Shown in pieces: positions 34,783 to 42,869 of a stretch of DNA of 64,000 bases; the stretch's first letter is position 1, and each line of letters starts with the position of its first letter. The translations under genes were made by a program, and so were the position numbers. The DNA is taken from positions 124,001-188,000 of the forward strand of contig JAFYYU010000017.1 in the NCBI GenBank assembly GCA_017557425.1. Reading direction: 5' to 3'. The notes below the pieces were generated by a model. The model did not search any database, was not told the origin of the DNA, and worked only from the letters and a program-made list of their open reading frames with translations. The DNA comes from Muribaculaceae bacterium. GTDB lineage: Bacteria > Bacteroidota > Bacteroidia > Bacteroidales > Muribaculaceae.

Positions 34783-37700
34783 ATGAAACGCAACCTGTTA
34801 CTTAAATCGATCGCCGTGTTGGCGTGCCTGCTGTGCTCGTTAGGTGCTGTCGCTGCAGAGGCCTATGCGAATTACACGTCATCAAACAGGACGCTGACGT
34901 TCTATTACGACAACCTGCGCAGTTCCCGCACGGGTAAGACCTATAGTCTGAACACAAGCGGAGATTATCCGGGCTGGTACAATGACGACAATTATATCTA
35001 TGTCCTATACGTGGTCTTTGACTCGACATTTGTCGATGCTCGCCCCACATCGACCAAAAGATGGTTTTTCAGGATGAATGGCCTTCAGTCCATTACGGGC
35101 ATAAATTACCTTAATACCGAAGATGTGACTGACATGCAGGGTATGTTTTTGAGCTGCATCAGCTTGACAAGCCTTGACGTGAGTGGCTTCAATACCGCCA
35201 AGGTGACAAACATGTACGGCATGTTCTATGAATGCAGCAATCTGACGAGCCTTGATTTGAGCAGCTTCAATACCGCTAACGTGACCGACATGAGGTACAT
35301 GTTCAATATCTGCTACAGGTTGGAAACTCTTAACGTGAGCAATTTCAACACCGACAAAGTGACTGACATGAGGTACATGTTCAGTGGCTGCTCCAGTTTG
35401 AAGAGACTTGACTTGAGCAGTTTCACTAATACCAATGTGAAATACACAATATACATGTTCAATGAGTGCAGCAGTTTGACGAGCCTTAACATTAGTAACT
35501 TCAACACGGCAAAAGTGTTGGACATGTCATACATGTTCTATGGCTGTTCTAAACTGACGAGCCTTAACGTGAGCGGCTTTAACACCGCCAACGTAAAATC
35601 CATGGAGAACATGTTTTATGGGTGTCAGAAAGTGGCGGCCCTTGACGTGAGCGGATTCAACACCACAAGGGTAACAAGCATGCAAGGCATGTTCTATGAT
35701 TGCCGTAATGTGACGGAACTTAACGTTACCAGCTTCAACACCGCCAATGTGACAGACATGCGAAGCATGTTTGACGGCTGCGCCAAATTGACGAGCCTTA
35801 ACCTTTCAAGTTTCAACACAGATAATGTGACCGACATGAATGCCATGTTTAATGGCTGCGGCAATCTGACGAGCCTTGACGTGAGTAGTTTCAATACCGA
35901 GAATGTCCTTGACATGAGGAACATGTTCTACGGATGCGCAAAAGTGTCGGCTCTTGATTTGAGGGGTTTCAACACCGGTAAGGCGACATACATGAGTAGC
36001 CTGTTTTACGGCTGCGAGAGTTTGACGACCCTTAACATGAGCCGTTTCAATACCGCTAATGTAATCAGCATGGGTGCTTTGTTCTATGGATGCTCCAGCT
36101 TGGCTGGACTGGATTTAAGTAGCTTTAATACAGCTAATGTAACATCCATGCGCAATATGTTCTTTGGTTGCTCCAGCTTGACGAGCCTGAACGTGAGCAG
36201 TTTCAACACCGCCAAGGTGACCGACTTTTCCTACATGTTCAAGGGTTGCTCCAGTTTGACGAGCCTGAATGTGAGCAACTTCAACACGTCTGTTGCGACA
36301 ACCCTCACTTATATGTTCGATGGTTGCTTTAGTCTGACAAGTCTTGATGTGAGCAACTTCAACACAACTAATGTAACTGACATGAAATACATGTTCAATG
36401 GATGCAGGAGTTTGACAAGCCTTAACGTGAGCGGCCTCAACACCGCAAAATTGACATCCCTACTCAACATGTTCAATGGCTGCTCCAGCTTGACAAGCCT
36501 TAACGTGAGCAGTTTCAACACCAAGAATGTGACCGAGATGAAAAGCGTGTTCAACGGTTGCAGGAGTTTGACAAGCCTTAACTTAGGCAATCTTAACACC
36601 GCTAAGGTGACAACTATGCAAAGCATGTTCGATGGCTGCTCCAGTCTGACGAACCTTGACGTGAGCAGCTTCAATACCAATAATGTAACAAACATGAGTT
36701 CCATGTTCAGCAGTTGCTCCAGCCTGACGAGCTTGAACTTGAGCGGCTTCAACACCGCCAAGGTAACAAACATGAGCGCCATGTTCCGAGGATGCGACAA
36801 ATTGACTACTATCAATGCTGGCAGCAATTGGAAGACTGATGCTGTAACCGCCTCTCTTTATATGTTCCGGGACTGCACCAAACTCGTGGGCAGCATGGGC
36901 ACCACCTACGACCCGAACTATACAGACAAGACATACGCCCGCGTTGACAAGGGCGAATACGAGCCTGGCTACCTTACGGGCGATTTGCCACCGCGATACA
37001 TTTACACCAGCACTGACGGCTCACTGGCGCTCATCTGGGGCGAGTACAACAAGGACAACAAGTGGGGCAGTGACGTGGTTGCAGGAAGCGTCAAGAGTGT
37101 CACTGCCACCAGCCAAGTCAGCTTCACTGGTGACTGCACAGAGCTATTCAAGAGTTTCAAACAATGCACGAGCATGGAACTGACCAAGGTCAACACCAGC
37201 GAGATGACGAATACCAACAAGATGTTCCAATTGTGCCAGAACATCACCTCGATCGACCTCTCGAACTGGGACACCGAGAATGTTACCAATATGGGATCGA
37301 TGTTCATTGGCTGCAACAAACTTACCTCGATTGACCTCTCGGGCTTCAACACTGTCAATGTCACCGATATGAGCAGTATGTTCAATGGATGCTCCGTCTT
37401 GACCACTATCAATGCTGGCAGCAATTGGAGCACAGACAACGTTTCCAGCTCAAATGACATGTTCAACAGCTGTACAGCACTGGTTGGCGGAATGGGCACT
37501 ACCTATGACGCGAACCATATTGACAAGACCTATGCCCGCATAGACATGGGTAATTACAGACCAGGCTATTTCACAGGCGAAATGCCGCCTCGCTACACCT
37601 TTGACAGTGCAACTGGCGCACTGGCTCTCATCTGGGGCGATTTTAACAAGGAGAACAAGTGGGGCAGCGACGTGACAAATACAGCTGTCAAGAGTGTAAC

Positions 37701-40062
37701 CGCCACCAGTGAGGTTAGTTTCACCGAAGACTGTTCACAATTGTTCTACAATTTCTATCAGTGTACGAGCATGGACCTGTCTAACGTCAACACGAGCGAG
37801 ATGACAGATGCCAACGGAATGTTCCGCGACTGCCGTGGCCTGACCTCACTCGACCTCTCGAACTGGAACACCGCCAATGTCACCGACATGCATGAATTAT
37901 TCTATGGCTGCTCGAACCTGAGCACGCTCGACCTGTCGGGTTGGAACACTACCAATGTCACTAACATGGGTGAGATGTTTGACAGTTGCTCCAGCCTGGA
38001 CAGCCTTGACGTGAGCAGTTTCAACACCGAGCAGGTGACATCAATGGCTGCCCTGTTCCGCAACTGCGATAACATAACCTCACTTGACCTCTCGAGTTGG
38101 AACACCGCTAATGTCATCACCATGGGCAGCATGTTTAATGGCTGCTCAAGCTTGGACAGCCTTGACATGAGCGGTTTCAACACCGATAAGGTGACTTCCC
38201 TGGTTGACATGTTCCGAGACTGCCAGAGACTGACCCGGCTTGACTTGTCGAGCTGGAACACAGGCAACGTCAAGAATATGGAATCTATGTTCAATGGCTG
38301 CTCTAGTCTGGACAGCCTGGACGTGAGTGGTTTCAACACCGAGCAGGTGACATCGATGGCTGCTTTGTTCCGCGATTGCCAGAGTCTGGCTTCGATTGAT
38401 CTCTATAACTGGAACACCACCGATGTCGCCGACATGGCATCCATGTTCGAGGGTTGCTCCAGCTTGGACAGCCTTGACGTGAGTGGTTTCAACACTGAGC
38501 AAGTGACATCGACAGCTAGCATGTTCCGCAACTGCGACAGCCTAAATTCTATTAACATGTCGAACTGGAACACCGCTAGTGTCACCGATATGGAATCGAT
38601 GTTTGATGGATGTTCCAACCTGGACAGCCTTGACGTGAGTAGTTTCAATACCGAGAGTGTCACCAACATGGCTAGCATGTTCCACAACTGCGATAGCTTG
38701 GCTTCACTTGACCTGTCGAATTGGAATACCGCCAATGTCACCAACATGGCATCCATGTTCAATGGCTGCTCCAAGTTGACCACCATCAGCGTCGGAACGG
38801 ACTGGAGCACAGACAGTGTTTCAAGTTCTGAGGATATGTTCTATAACTGCACTAATCTCGTGGGCATCATGGGTACCACCTATGACGAGGGTCACACAGA
38901 CAAGACCTATGCCCGCATCGACATGGGAACCGTTGAGCCAGGTTACCTTACTGGCGATCTGCCACCCCGCTATACCTTCGACAGCACTACCGGCGCGCTG
39001 GAACTCATCTGGGGTGAATTCAACAGGGAGAACAATTGGGGCGATGATGTGGTTGCCGAGGACGTATTGAGTGTCACCGCTGTCACTAGCCAGATCATCT
39101 TCACCGGCGACTGCTCAGAGATGTTCAAAGATTTCAATCAATGCGAGAGCATAGACCTGTCTAGCGTCAACACCAGCGAGATGACGAATACGAACAGCAT
39201 GTTCCAATCGTGCCAGAGCCTGACTTCTCTCAACCTCTCGAACTGGAATACCACCAGTGTCACTGACATGGGTAGCATGTTCCACAACTGCGACAGCCTA
39301 ACCTCAATTGACCTTTCGGGCTTCAACACCCAGAATGTGACTAACATGGAGTCGATGTTTGATGGATGCTTCAGCCTGACAAGCCTTGACCTGAACGGCT
39401 TCAAGACTGAGAACGTCACCAACATGGGTAACATGTTCCACAACTGCGACAGCCTAACCTCAATTGACCTTTCGGGCTTCAACACTCAGAATGTGACTAA
39501 CATGGAGTCGATGTTTGATGGATGCATGAGTTTGACAGACCTTGAGGTCACCAAATGGAACACCGCCAATGTCGAAAATATGGAATCAATGTTCAATAAC
39601 TGCTCGAGCTTGACGATCCTTGACCTCACGAAATGGAACACAGCGAATGTCACCGACATGGATAGTCTGTTCAACGGCTGTACCAGTTTGACCATCATCT
39701 ACGTCGGTATGAATTGGAATACTGACAGCGTTTCAAGTTCAGAGAACATGTTCAATGGCTGTATCGCACTGGTGGGTGGCATGGGCACCGCTTATGACGA
39801 AAACTACATCGACAAGACCTATGCCCGCATCGATGGCGGCGAGGAAGCTCCAGGTTACTTCTCCGAGGCCTACGTTATTGGAGACGTAAACGATGACAGC
39901 AGTGTGAATATCAGCGACGTGACAACCCTGATCGATTACCTGCTGAGCGGCGACGACACCGACGTCAACATCCTTGCCGCCGACTGCAACCAAGACGGCA
40001 GTGTGAACATCAGCGACGTGACAACTCTGATTGATTACCTGCTGAGCGGCAATTGGCCATAA
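34783..40062 (+). CDS. Giant BspA/DUF285 repeat surface protein with C-terminal dockerin-like pair
   Basis: 1,759-aa exported protein (signal peptide to about residue 25). Most of it is BspA-type DUF285 repeats of exactly 26 residues (pattern MFxGCSSLTSLDLSSFNTANVTDMxx), a leucine-rich-like solenoid seen in surface adhesins of oral, gut and parasitic microbes. Three non-repeat inserts of about 75 residues (each with a GTTYDxNxxDKTYARxD...GYxTG...PPRYxxxS-TGALxLIWGxxN core) split the solenoid into blocks of about 25, 3, 15 and 8 repeats. Residues about 1700-1759 are two dockerin motifs (DVNDDSSVNISD, DCNQDGSVNISD) ending GNWP. No T9SS domain. Adhesion is inferred from the family. Confidence 0.9.
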   Translation: MKRNLLLKSIAVLACLLCSLGAVAAEAYANYTSSNRTLTFYYDNLRSSRTGKTYSLNTSGDYPGWYNDDNYIYVLYVVFDSTFVDARPTSTKRWFFRMNGLQSITGINYLNTEDVTDMQGMFLSCISLTSLDVSGFNTAKVTNMYGMFYECSNLTSLDLSSFNTANVTDMRYMFNICYRLETLNVSNFNTDKVTDMRYMFSGCSSLKRLDLSSFTNTNVKYTIYMFNECSSLTSLNISNFNTAKVLDMSYMFYGCSKLTSLNVSGFNTANVKSMENMFYGCQKVAALDVSGFNTTRVTSMQGMFYDCRNVTELNVTSFNTANVTDMRSMFDGCAKLTSLNLSSFNTDNVTDMNAMFNGCGNLTSLDVSSFNTENVLDMRNMFYGCAKVSALDLRGFNTGKATYMSSLFYGCESLTTLNMSRFNTANVISMGALFYGCSSLAGLDLSSFNTANVTSMRNMFFGCSSLTSLNVSSFNTAKVTDFSYMFKGCSSLTSLNVSNFNTSVATTLTYMFDGCFSLTSLDVSNFNTTNVTDMKYMFNGCRSLTSLNVSGLNTAKLTSLLNMFNGCSSLTSLNVSSFNTKNVTEMKSVFNGCRSLTSLNLGNLNTAKVTTMQSMFDGCSSLTNLDVSSFNTNNVTNMSSMFSSCSSLTSLNLSGFNTAKVTNMSAMFRGCDKLTTINAGSNWKTDAVTASLYMFRDCTKLVGSMGTTYDPNYTDKTYARVDKGEYEPGYLTGDLPPRYIYTSTDGSLALIWGEYNKDNKWGSDVVAGSVKSVTATSQVSFTGDCTELFKSFKQCTSMELTKVNTSEMTNTNKMFQLCQNITSIDLSNWDTENVTNMGSMFIGCNKLTSIDLSGFNTVNVTDMSSMFNGCSVLTTINAGSNWSTDNVSSSNDMFNSCTALVGGMGTTYDANHIDKTYARIDMGNYRPGYFTGEMPPRYTFDSATGALALIWGDFNKENKWGSDVTNTAVKSVTATSEVSFTEDCSQLFYNFYQCTSMDLSNVNTSEMTDANGMFRDCRGLTSLDLSNWNTANVTDMHELFYGCSNLSTLDLSGWNTTNVTNMGEMFDSCSSLDSLDVSSFNTEQVTSMAALFRNCDNITSLDLSSWNTANVITMGSMFNGCSSLDSLDMSGFNTDKVTSLVDMFRDCQRLTRLDLSSWNTGNVKNMESMFNGCSSLDSLDVSGFNTEQVTSMAALFRDCQSLASIDLYNWNTTDVADMASMFEGCSSLDSLDVSGFNTEQVTSTASMFRNCDSLNSINMSNWNTASVTDMESMFDGCSNLDSLDVSSFNTESVTNMASMFHNCDSLASLDLSNWNTANVTNMASMFNGCSKLTTISVGTDWSTDSVSSSEDMFYNCTNLVGIMGTTYDEGHTDKTYARIDMGTVEPGYLTGDLPPRYTFDSTTGALELIWGEFNRENNWGDDVVAEDVLSVTAVTSQIIFTGDCSEMFKDFNQCESIDLSSVNTSEMTNTNSMFQSCQSLTSLNLSNWNTTSVTDMGSMFHNCDSLTSIDLSGFNTQNVTNMESMFDGCFSLTSLDLNGFKTENVTNMGNMFHNCDSLTSIDLSGFNTQNVTNMESMFDGCMSLTDLEVTKWNTANVENMESMFNNCSSLTILDLTKWNTANVTDMDSLFNGCTSLTIIYVGMNWNTDSVSSSENMFNGCIALVGGMGTAYDENYIDKTYARIDGGEEAPGYFSEAYVIGDVNDDSSVNISDVTTLIDYLLSGDDTDVNILAADCNQDGSVNISDVTTLIDYLLSGNWP
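39268..39369 (+). repeat. Near-identical direct repeat, copy 1
   Basis: 102 bases that recur at 39424-39525 with only two mismatches, one period of two 26-residue units (156 bases) apart. Other repeats in the gene are far more diverged at DNA level, so this is a recent duplication or conversion. Confidence 0.9.
39424..39525 (+). repeat. Near-identical direct repeat, copy 2
   Basis: Second copy of the 102-base repeat starting at 39268, in frame with it. Confidence 0.9.
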
Positions 40063-40107
40063 TTGCTGCGACGCTTCCTTAATCGTCAGGAAAAAGAGAT
40101 AAGATTA

Positions 40108-40144
40108 CAGCGACAGCCATACAGATGCATGGCTGTCGCTGTTT
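40108..40144 (+). terminator. Terminator of the BspA-like gene
   Basis: CAGCGACAGCCAT (40108-40120) pairs over 13 bp with ATGGCTGTCGCTG (40129-40141), then TTT. It may also act on the convergent PepSY-like gene. Confidence 0.75.
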
Positions 40145-40175
40145 GATGTCTAACGTCAATAATGACGTGAATTCT

Positions 40176-40715
40176 TTAGTCGTCTATACCTATAAAGTTG
40201 CCGGAACGGTCAAAATTCAGATCCAATCCGTTTGCCAGCTCTATCTTATAGCCATGGTATTCCTTATTGATCTTGGTGATGGCCATATTCTGATAGTTGC
40301 TGCTTACATAGGTAGCGATAGCCTTTGGAACGAGGGAAGCAGGAACCGCTTTGGTATGGCAATCCACATTATCCCATTGGTTATTGACGTCAAATTCGAT
40401 TTCGGTTCCGTCGCTCAAGTAAACATCATATTCAACTCCGCCATGATCGCTGTCCATTTCGACACCGGCAATAGTGGCATTGGGAAAATACTGTTTCACA
40501 AAAGTGTTCACGGCTTCAGGCAGTGCCTGAGCATTAGCTGCGGGAGCTGCTTGAGCAGCCGGTTGTGCTTGAACCACCACTGTTTCTACAGGAGCTGCAG
40601 GTTGAACGGGCGGTACAGTGACTTGCTGCTGATTGGCATCGTTGTTACCGGAACAAGAAAAGAGAAAAACGGCAAACGCGCCAATCGACAATAATCTAAA
40701 ACTAAGAATTTTCAT
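40176..40715 (-). CDS. PepSY-like (BLIP-type) lipoprotein
   Basis: 179-aa lipoprotein (lipobox LFSC, Cys21) with an Ala/Pro/Gln-rich linker to about residue 60. The C-terminal half has two PepSY-like repeats (LPEAVNTFVKQYFPNATIAGVEMD ... YDVYLSDGTEIEFDVNNQW; VPKAIATYVSSNYQNMAITKIN ... YKIELANGLDLNFD). This resembles the putative beta-lactamase-inhibitor-like PepSY family common in Bacteroides. It is periplasmic-facing, with unknown ligand. It lies 74 bases after the thioredoxin-like gene on the same strand. Inhibition of a hydrolase is only a family-level guess. Confidence 0.82.
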   Translation of the reverse strand: MKILSFRLLSIGAFAVFLFSCSGNNDANQQQVTVPPVQPAAPVETVVVQAQPAAQAAPAANAQALPEAVNTFVKQYFPNATIAGVEMDSDHGGVEYDVYLSDGTEIEFDVNNQWDNVDCHTKAVPASLVPKAIATYVSSNYQNMAITKINKEYHGYKIELANGLDLNFDRSGNFIGIDD

Positions 40716-40789
40716 AACACTTGGTTTTTATACTATTGTTTAAATGTAATTATCCGCTGAAATTGATTGGGGCATTTGCCTCTTCAGAT

Positions 40790-41233
40790 TTACCAGCCCA
40801 GCGCTTGATTGAATACACGGATGTATTCCTGCATGGAATAGAGGCCGACAATAGTTTTGGGTTCTCCTTCCAATGGACAGATGAGCAGCATGGGGATGCT
40901 GCGGACCTCGAAAGCGGCAGCGATGTCCTGGTTATCATCAACATTGATGCGGTAAAAATCCACCTCGCCCTGATAGAGCTGAGCTATATCACGCAAGATA
41001 GGTGCCAAACGACGACAGGGACCACACCAGTCGGCATAGAAGTCCACCACAACAGGACGTGGGCTGCGCATAGACCAATCATGAGCAGGATAGTCGGCAA
41101 TCAAATCCTTGAAGCGTTCTTGATTGATGGAGTGAACAGTATAGACTGTGTCCACGTCATTATTATAACGCTGGGCATTCACCCCAAGCGCCACCGACGC
41201 CAGAAGCAATAATACGAATATCTTCCTCATCAT
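40790..41233 (-). CDS. Exported thioredoxin-like protein
   Basis: 147-aa thioredoxin-fold protein with a signal peptide (MMRKIFVLLLLASVALGVNAQ; MRK one codon later is an alternative start). The redox motif is WCGPC in VVDFYADWCGPCRRLAP near residues 64-80. The cis-Pro loop RSIPMLLICPLEG follows near 113. It would act in the periplasm as a disulfide reductase or oxidoreductase. It starts 12 bases after the DUF4301 gene stop and is probably in its transcript. The substrate is unknown; the neighbouring lipoprotein has no Cys pair to suggest itself. Confidence 0.9.
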   Translation of the reverse strand: MMRKIFVLLLLASVALGVNAQRYNNDVDTVYTVHSINQERFKDLIADYPAHDWSMRSPRPVVVDFYADWCGPCRRLAPILRDIAQLYQGEVDFYRINVDDNQDIAAAFEVRSIPMLLICPLEGEPKTIVGLYSMQEYIRVFNQALGW

Positions 41234-41245
41234 CTTTCCTATAGC

Positions 41246-42769
41246 CTACTGATGTGCACGACGCAGCAAGTCGTTAACGGTCTTGACAGGATTGAAAGTA
41301 TCAATGGGCACCTCGACAAAGACAGTGTTCCAGTTGCTCATCGAGCCGTTCCACAAGCCTGGCAGTTCCAAGGCCTTGATATCCACGCCATCCTTGCTCT
41401 TGACACTGATGAAGCCGGTCTCGACATCGACAAACTTGCGCAAGTCGAACTTGATGCCCTTGTAGTCCTTGATGTAGCACACCAGGTCAACGGGGTTGAA
41501 GTGGGTGCCGCTCTTCATCATCTCGACAGCAGCAGCGTCGTCGGGATTGATCTGGGCCGACTCGAGAATCTGGGGTGATGCCGAGCCATCGGCATTATAA
41601 GCCAGATAGGGGCCACCGCCAGGCTCGCCCTCGTTGGGTACTACACCGCACACGCGGATGGGCCTGTTGAACTTGTCGCGCAGCCACGTTGCCAATGCGG
41701 CATCGTCCATGCCATCGGTTGCCTTGTCGCTGATGCACAGGGTCTGGCGGGCAAAACGCAACATCGCCTTGAGGTCGCTGCTCTTGACATTCTCCTTGTC
41801 CAGCATCTCAAGGTATTTCTTGATTTGGCGCTGTACCTGTACGAGGTAGCCGCCGATAATTTTCTTATAGCGGGTGCTGACGCTGCGAAGGCGCAGAGGA
41901 ACGACGTTGTCCACGTTCTTGATGAACACGACATCGGCATCGCGCTCGTTGAGGTTCTCCAGCAAAGCTCCGTGGCCTGCGGGGCGGAACAACAGATTAT
42001 CGGCTGCATCGCGATAGGGCGTGTTGTCCATGTTGACGGCGATGGTGTCGGTCGATGCCTTCTGCTCGCTCAGGGAGATGTCATACTTCACGCCCCAAAC
42101 TTTTTCCATCAGTGGCACTTTGGCCTTGATGAGACGTTCAAAACCGCTGCGGTGCTCAGGGGAGACGGTGAAATGGATAGAAACGCGACGACGGCTGTCG
42201 GCGGCATACTGGGCACCCTCCTCGAGGTGTTCCTCAAGCGGCGTGTGGACGGTGCCGGCTGCGGCGCGGTGGAACTTGAGCAATGCCTTGGGCAAAGCGC
42301 CATAGTTCATGCCCTCAGGCATTAGCAGCGCCTTGAGCACGTCGGCATAACGGCCAGCCTCGACCAACTCGCCCACGTTACTCTTGTACAGGTTCACACA
42401 GGTCTTATTCAACTGTGGGAAGAAAGCAAACTGGGTAATATTCTCAAAGAACTGTTTCTCGAAATCGCTTTCGGGAGCCGACTTGCCCTCGTTGATGAAA
42501 GCGAACAGGTTCTTGAACATGCGGCTAGCGGCGCCCGAAGCGGGCTGGAATTTTTCGATGGTCGCCCCACCCGACTGGAATTCCTTCCACAGCTTGATGC
42601 ACTGCGTCTGCTGCTTGGCGTCCAGGCGTGTGATTCCTTTACCCACCGTTGCTGCTGCCTCGAGCTTGAGCCACGGGAAACCGGTTTCAAACCGTTTGAG
42701 TTGAGCCTCGATCACAGGCTCGGTGATGCCTTTATCGGCCATCAATTGTAGGTCTTTTTCGTTAAGCAT
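41246..42769 (-). CDS. DUF4301-family protein
   Basis: 507-aa cytoplasmic protein of the DUF4301 family, common in Bacteroidetes and without an established function. Start at MLNEKDLQLMADKGIT, downstream of the promoter; a longer in-frame start lies on the -7 element. Features: KFQPASGAASRMFKNLFAF near 70-90, RPAGHGALLENLN near 258-270, a Gly-rich GEPGGGPYL segment near 395-405, and VDIKALELPGLWNGSMSNWNTVFVE at the C-terminus. The ASGAASRM and GHGALLENL segments look like phosphate- or nucleotide-binding loops, which suggests a nucleotidyltransferase-like enzyme; that is inference. First gene before the thioredoxin-like gene. Confidence 0.85.
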   Translation of the reverse strand: MLNEKDLQLMADKGITEPVIEAQLKRFETGFPWLKLEAAATVGKGITRLDAKQQTQCIKLWKEFQSGGATIEKFQPASGAASRMFKNLFAFINEGKSAPESDFEKQFFENITQFAFFPQLNKTCVNLYKSNVGELVEAGRYADVLKALLMPEGMNYGALPKALLKFHRAAAGTVHTPLEEHLEEGAQYAADSRRRVSIHFTVSPEHRSGFERLIKAKVPLMEKVWGVKYDISLSEQKASTDTIAVNMDNTPYRDAADNLLFRPAGHGALLENLNERDADVVFIKNVDNVVPLRLRSVSTRYKKIIGGYLVQVQRQIKKYLEMLDKENVKSSDLKAMLRFARQTLCISDKATDGMDDAALATWLRDKFNRPIRVCGVVPNEGEPGGGPYLAYNADGSASPQILESAQINPDDAAAVEMMKSGTHFNPVDLVCYIKDYKGIKFDLRKFVDVETGFISVKSKDGVDIKALELPGLWNGSMSNWNTVFVEVPIDTFNPVKTVNDLLRRAHQ

Positions 42770-42793
42770 ATCGATAATGATTTTAATTTTTCC

Positions 42794-42824
42794 CAAAATT
42801 ACATTTTTAATGAGGTTCTTGCAA
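42794..42824 (-). promoter_or_regulatory. Promoter of the DUF4301 operon
   Basis: Minus strand: TTG (42824-42822), 20 bases, TAATTTTG (42801-42794). Divergent from relA. Confidence 0.65.
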
Positions 42825-42844
42825 GCGATTTGTCACAAAAAGGC

Positions 42845-42852
42845 TAAATTTG
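42845..42852 (+). promoter_or_regulatory. -7 element of relA
   Basis: TAAATTTG, 17 bases before the chosen relA ATG, giving a very short leader. No TTG at the right spacing. Confidence 0.4.
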
Positions 42853-42869
42853 CGAAAAAAACCAGTCAA

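Noticed and set aside
34800..39800. Dense regular repeats as a CRISPR array
   Set aside because: The period is 78 bases in one open frame and encodes DUF285 repeats. There are no constant repeats separated by unique spacers.
5491..40062. Cellulosome components
   Set aside because: Dockerin-like motifs are present, but there is no cohesin, scaffoldin or cellulase in the window, and the carriers are adhesin-like or binding proteins.
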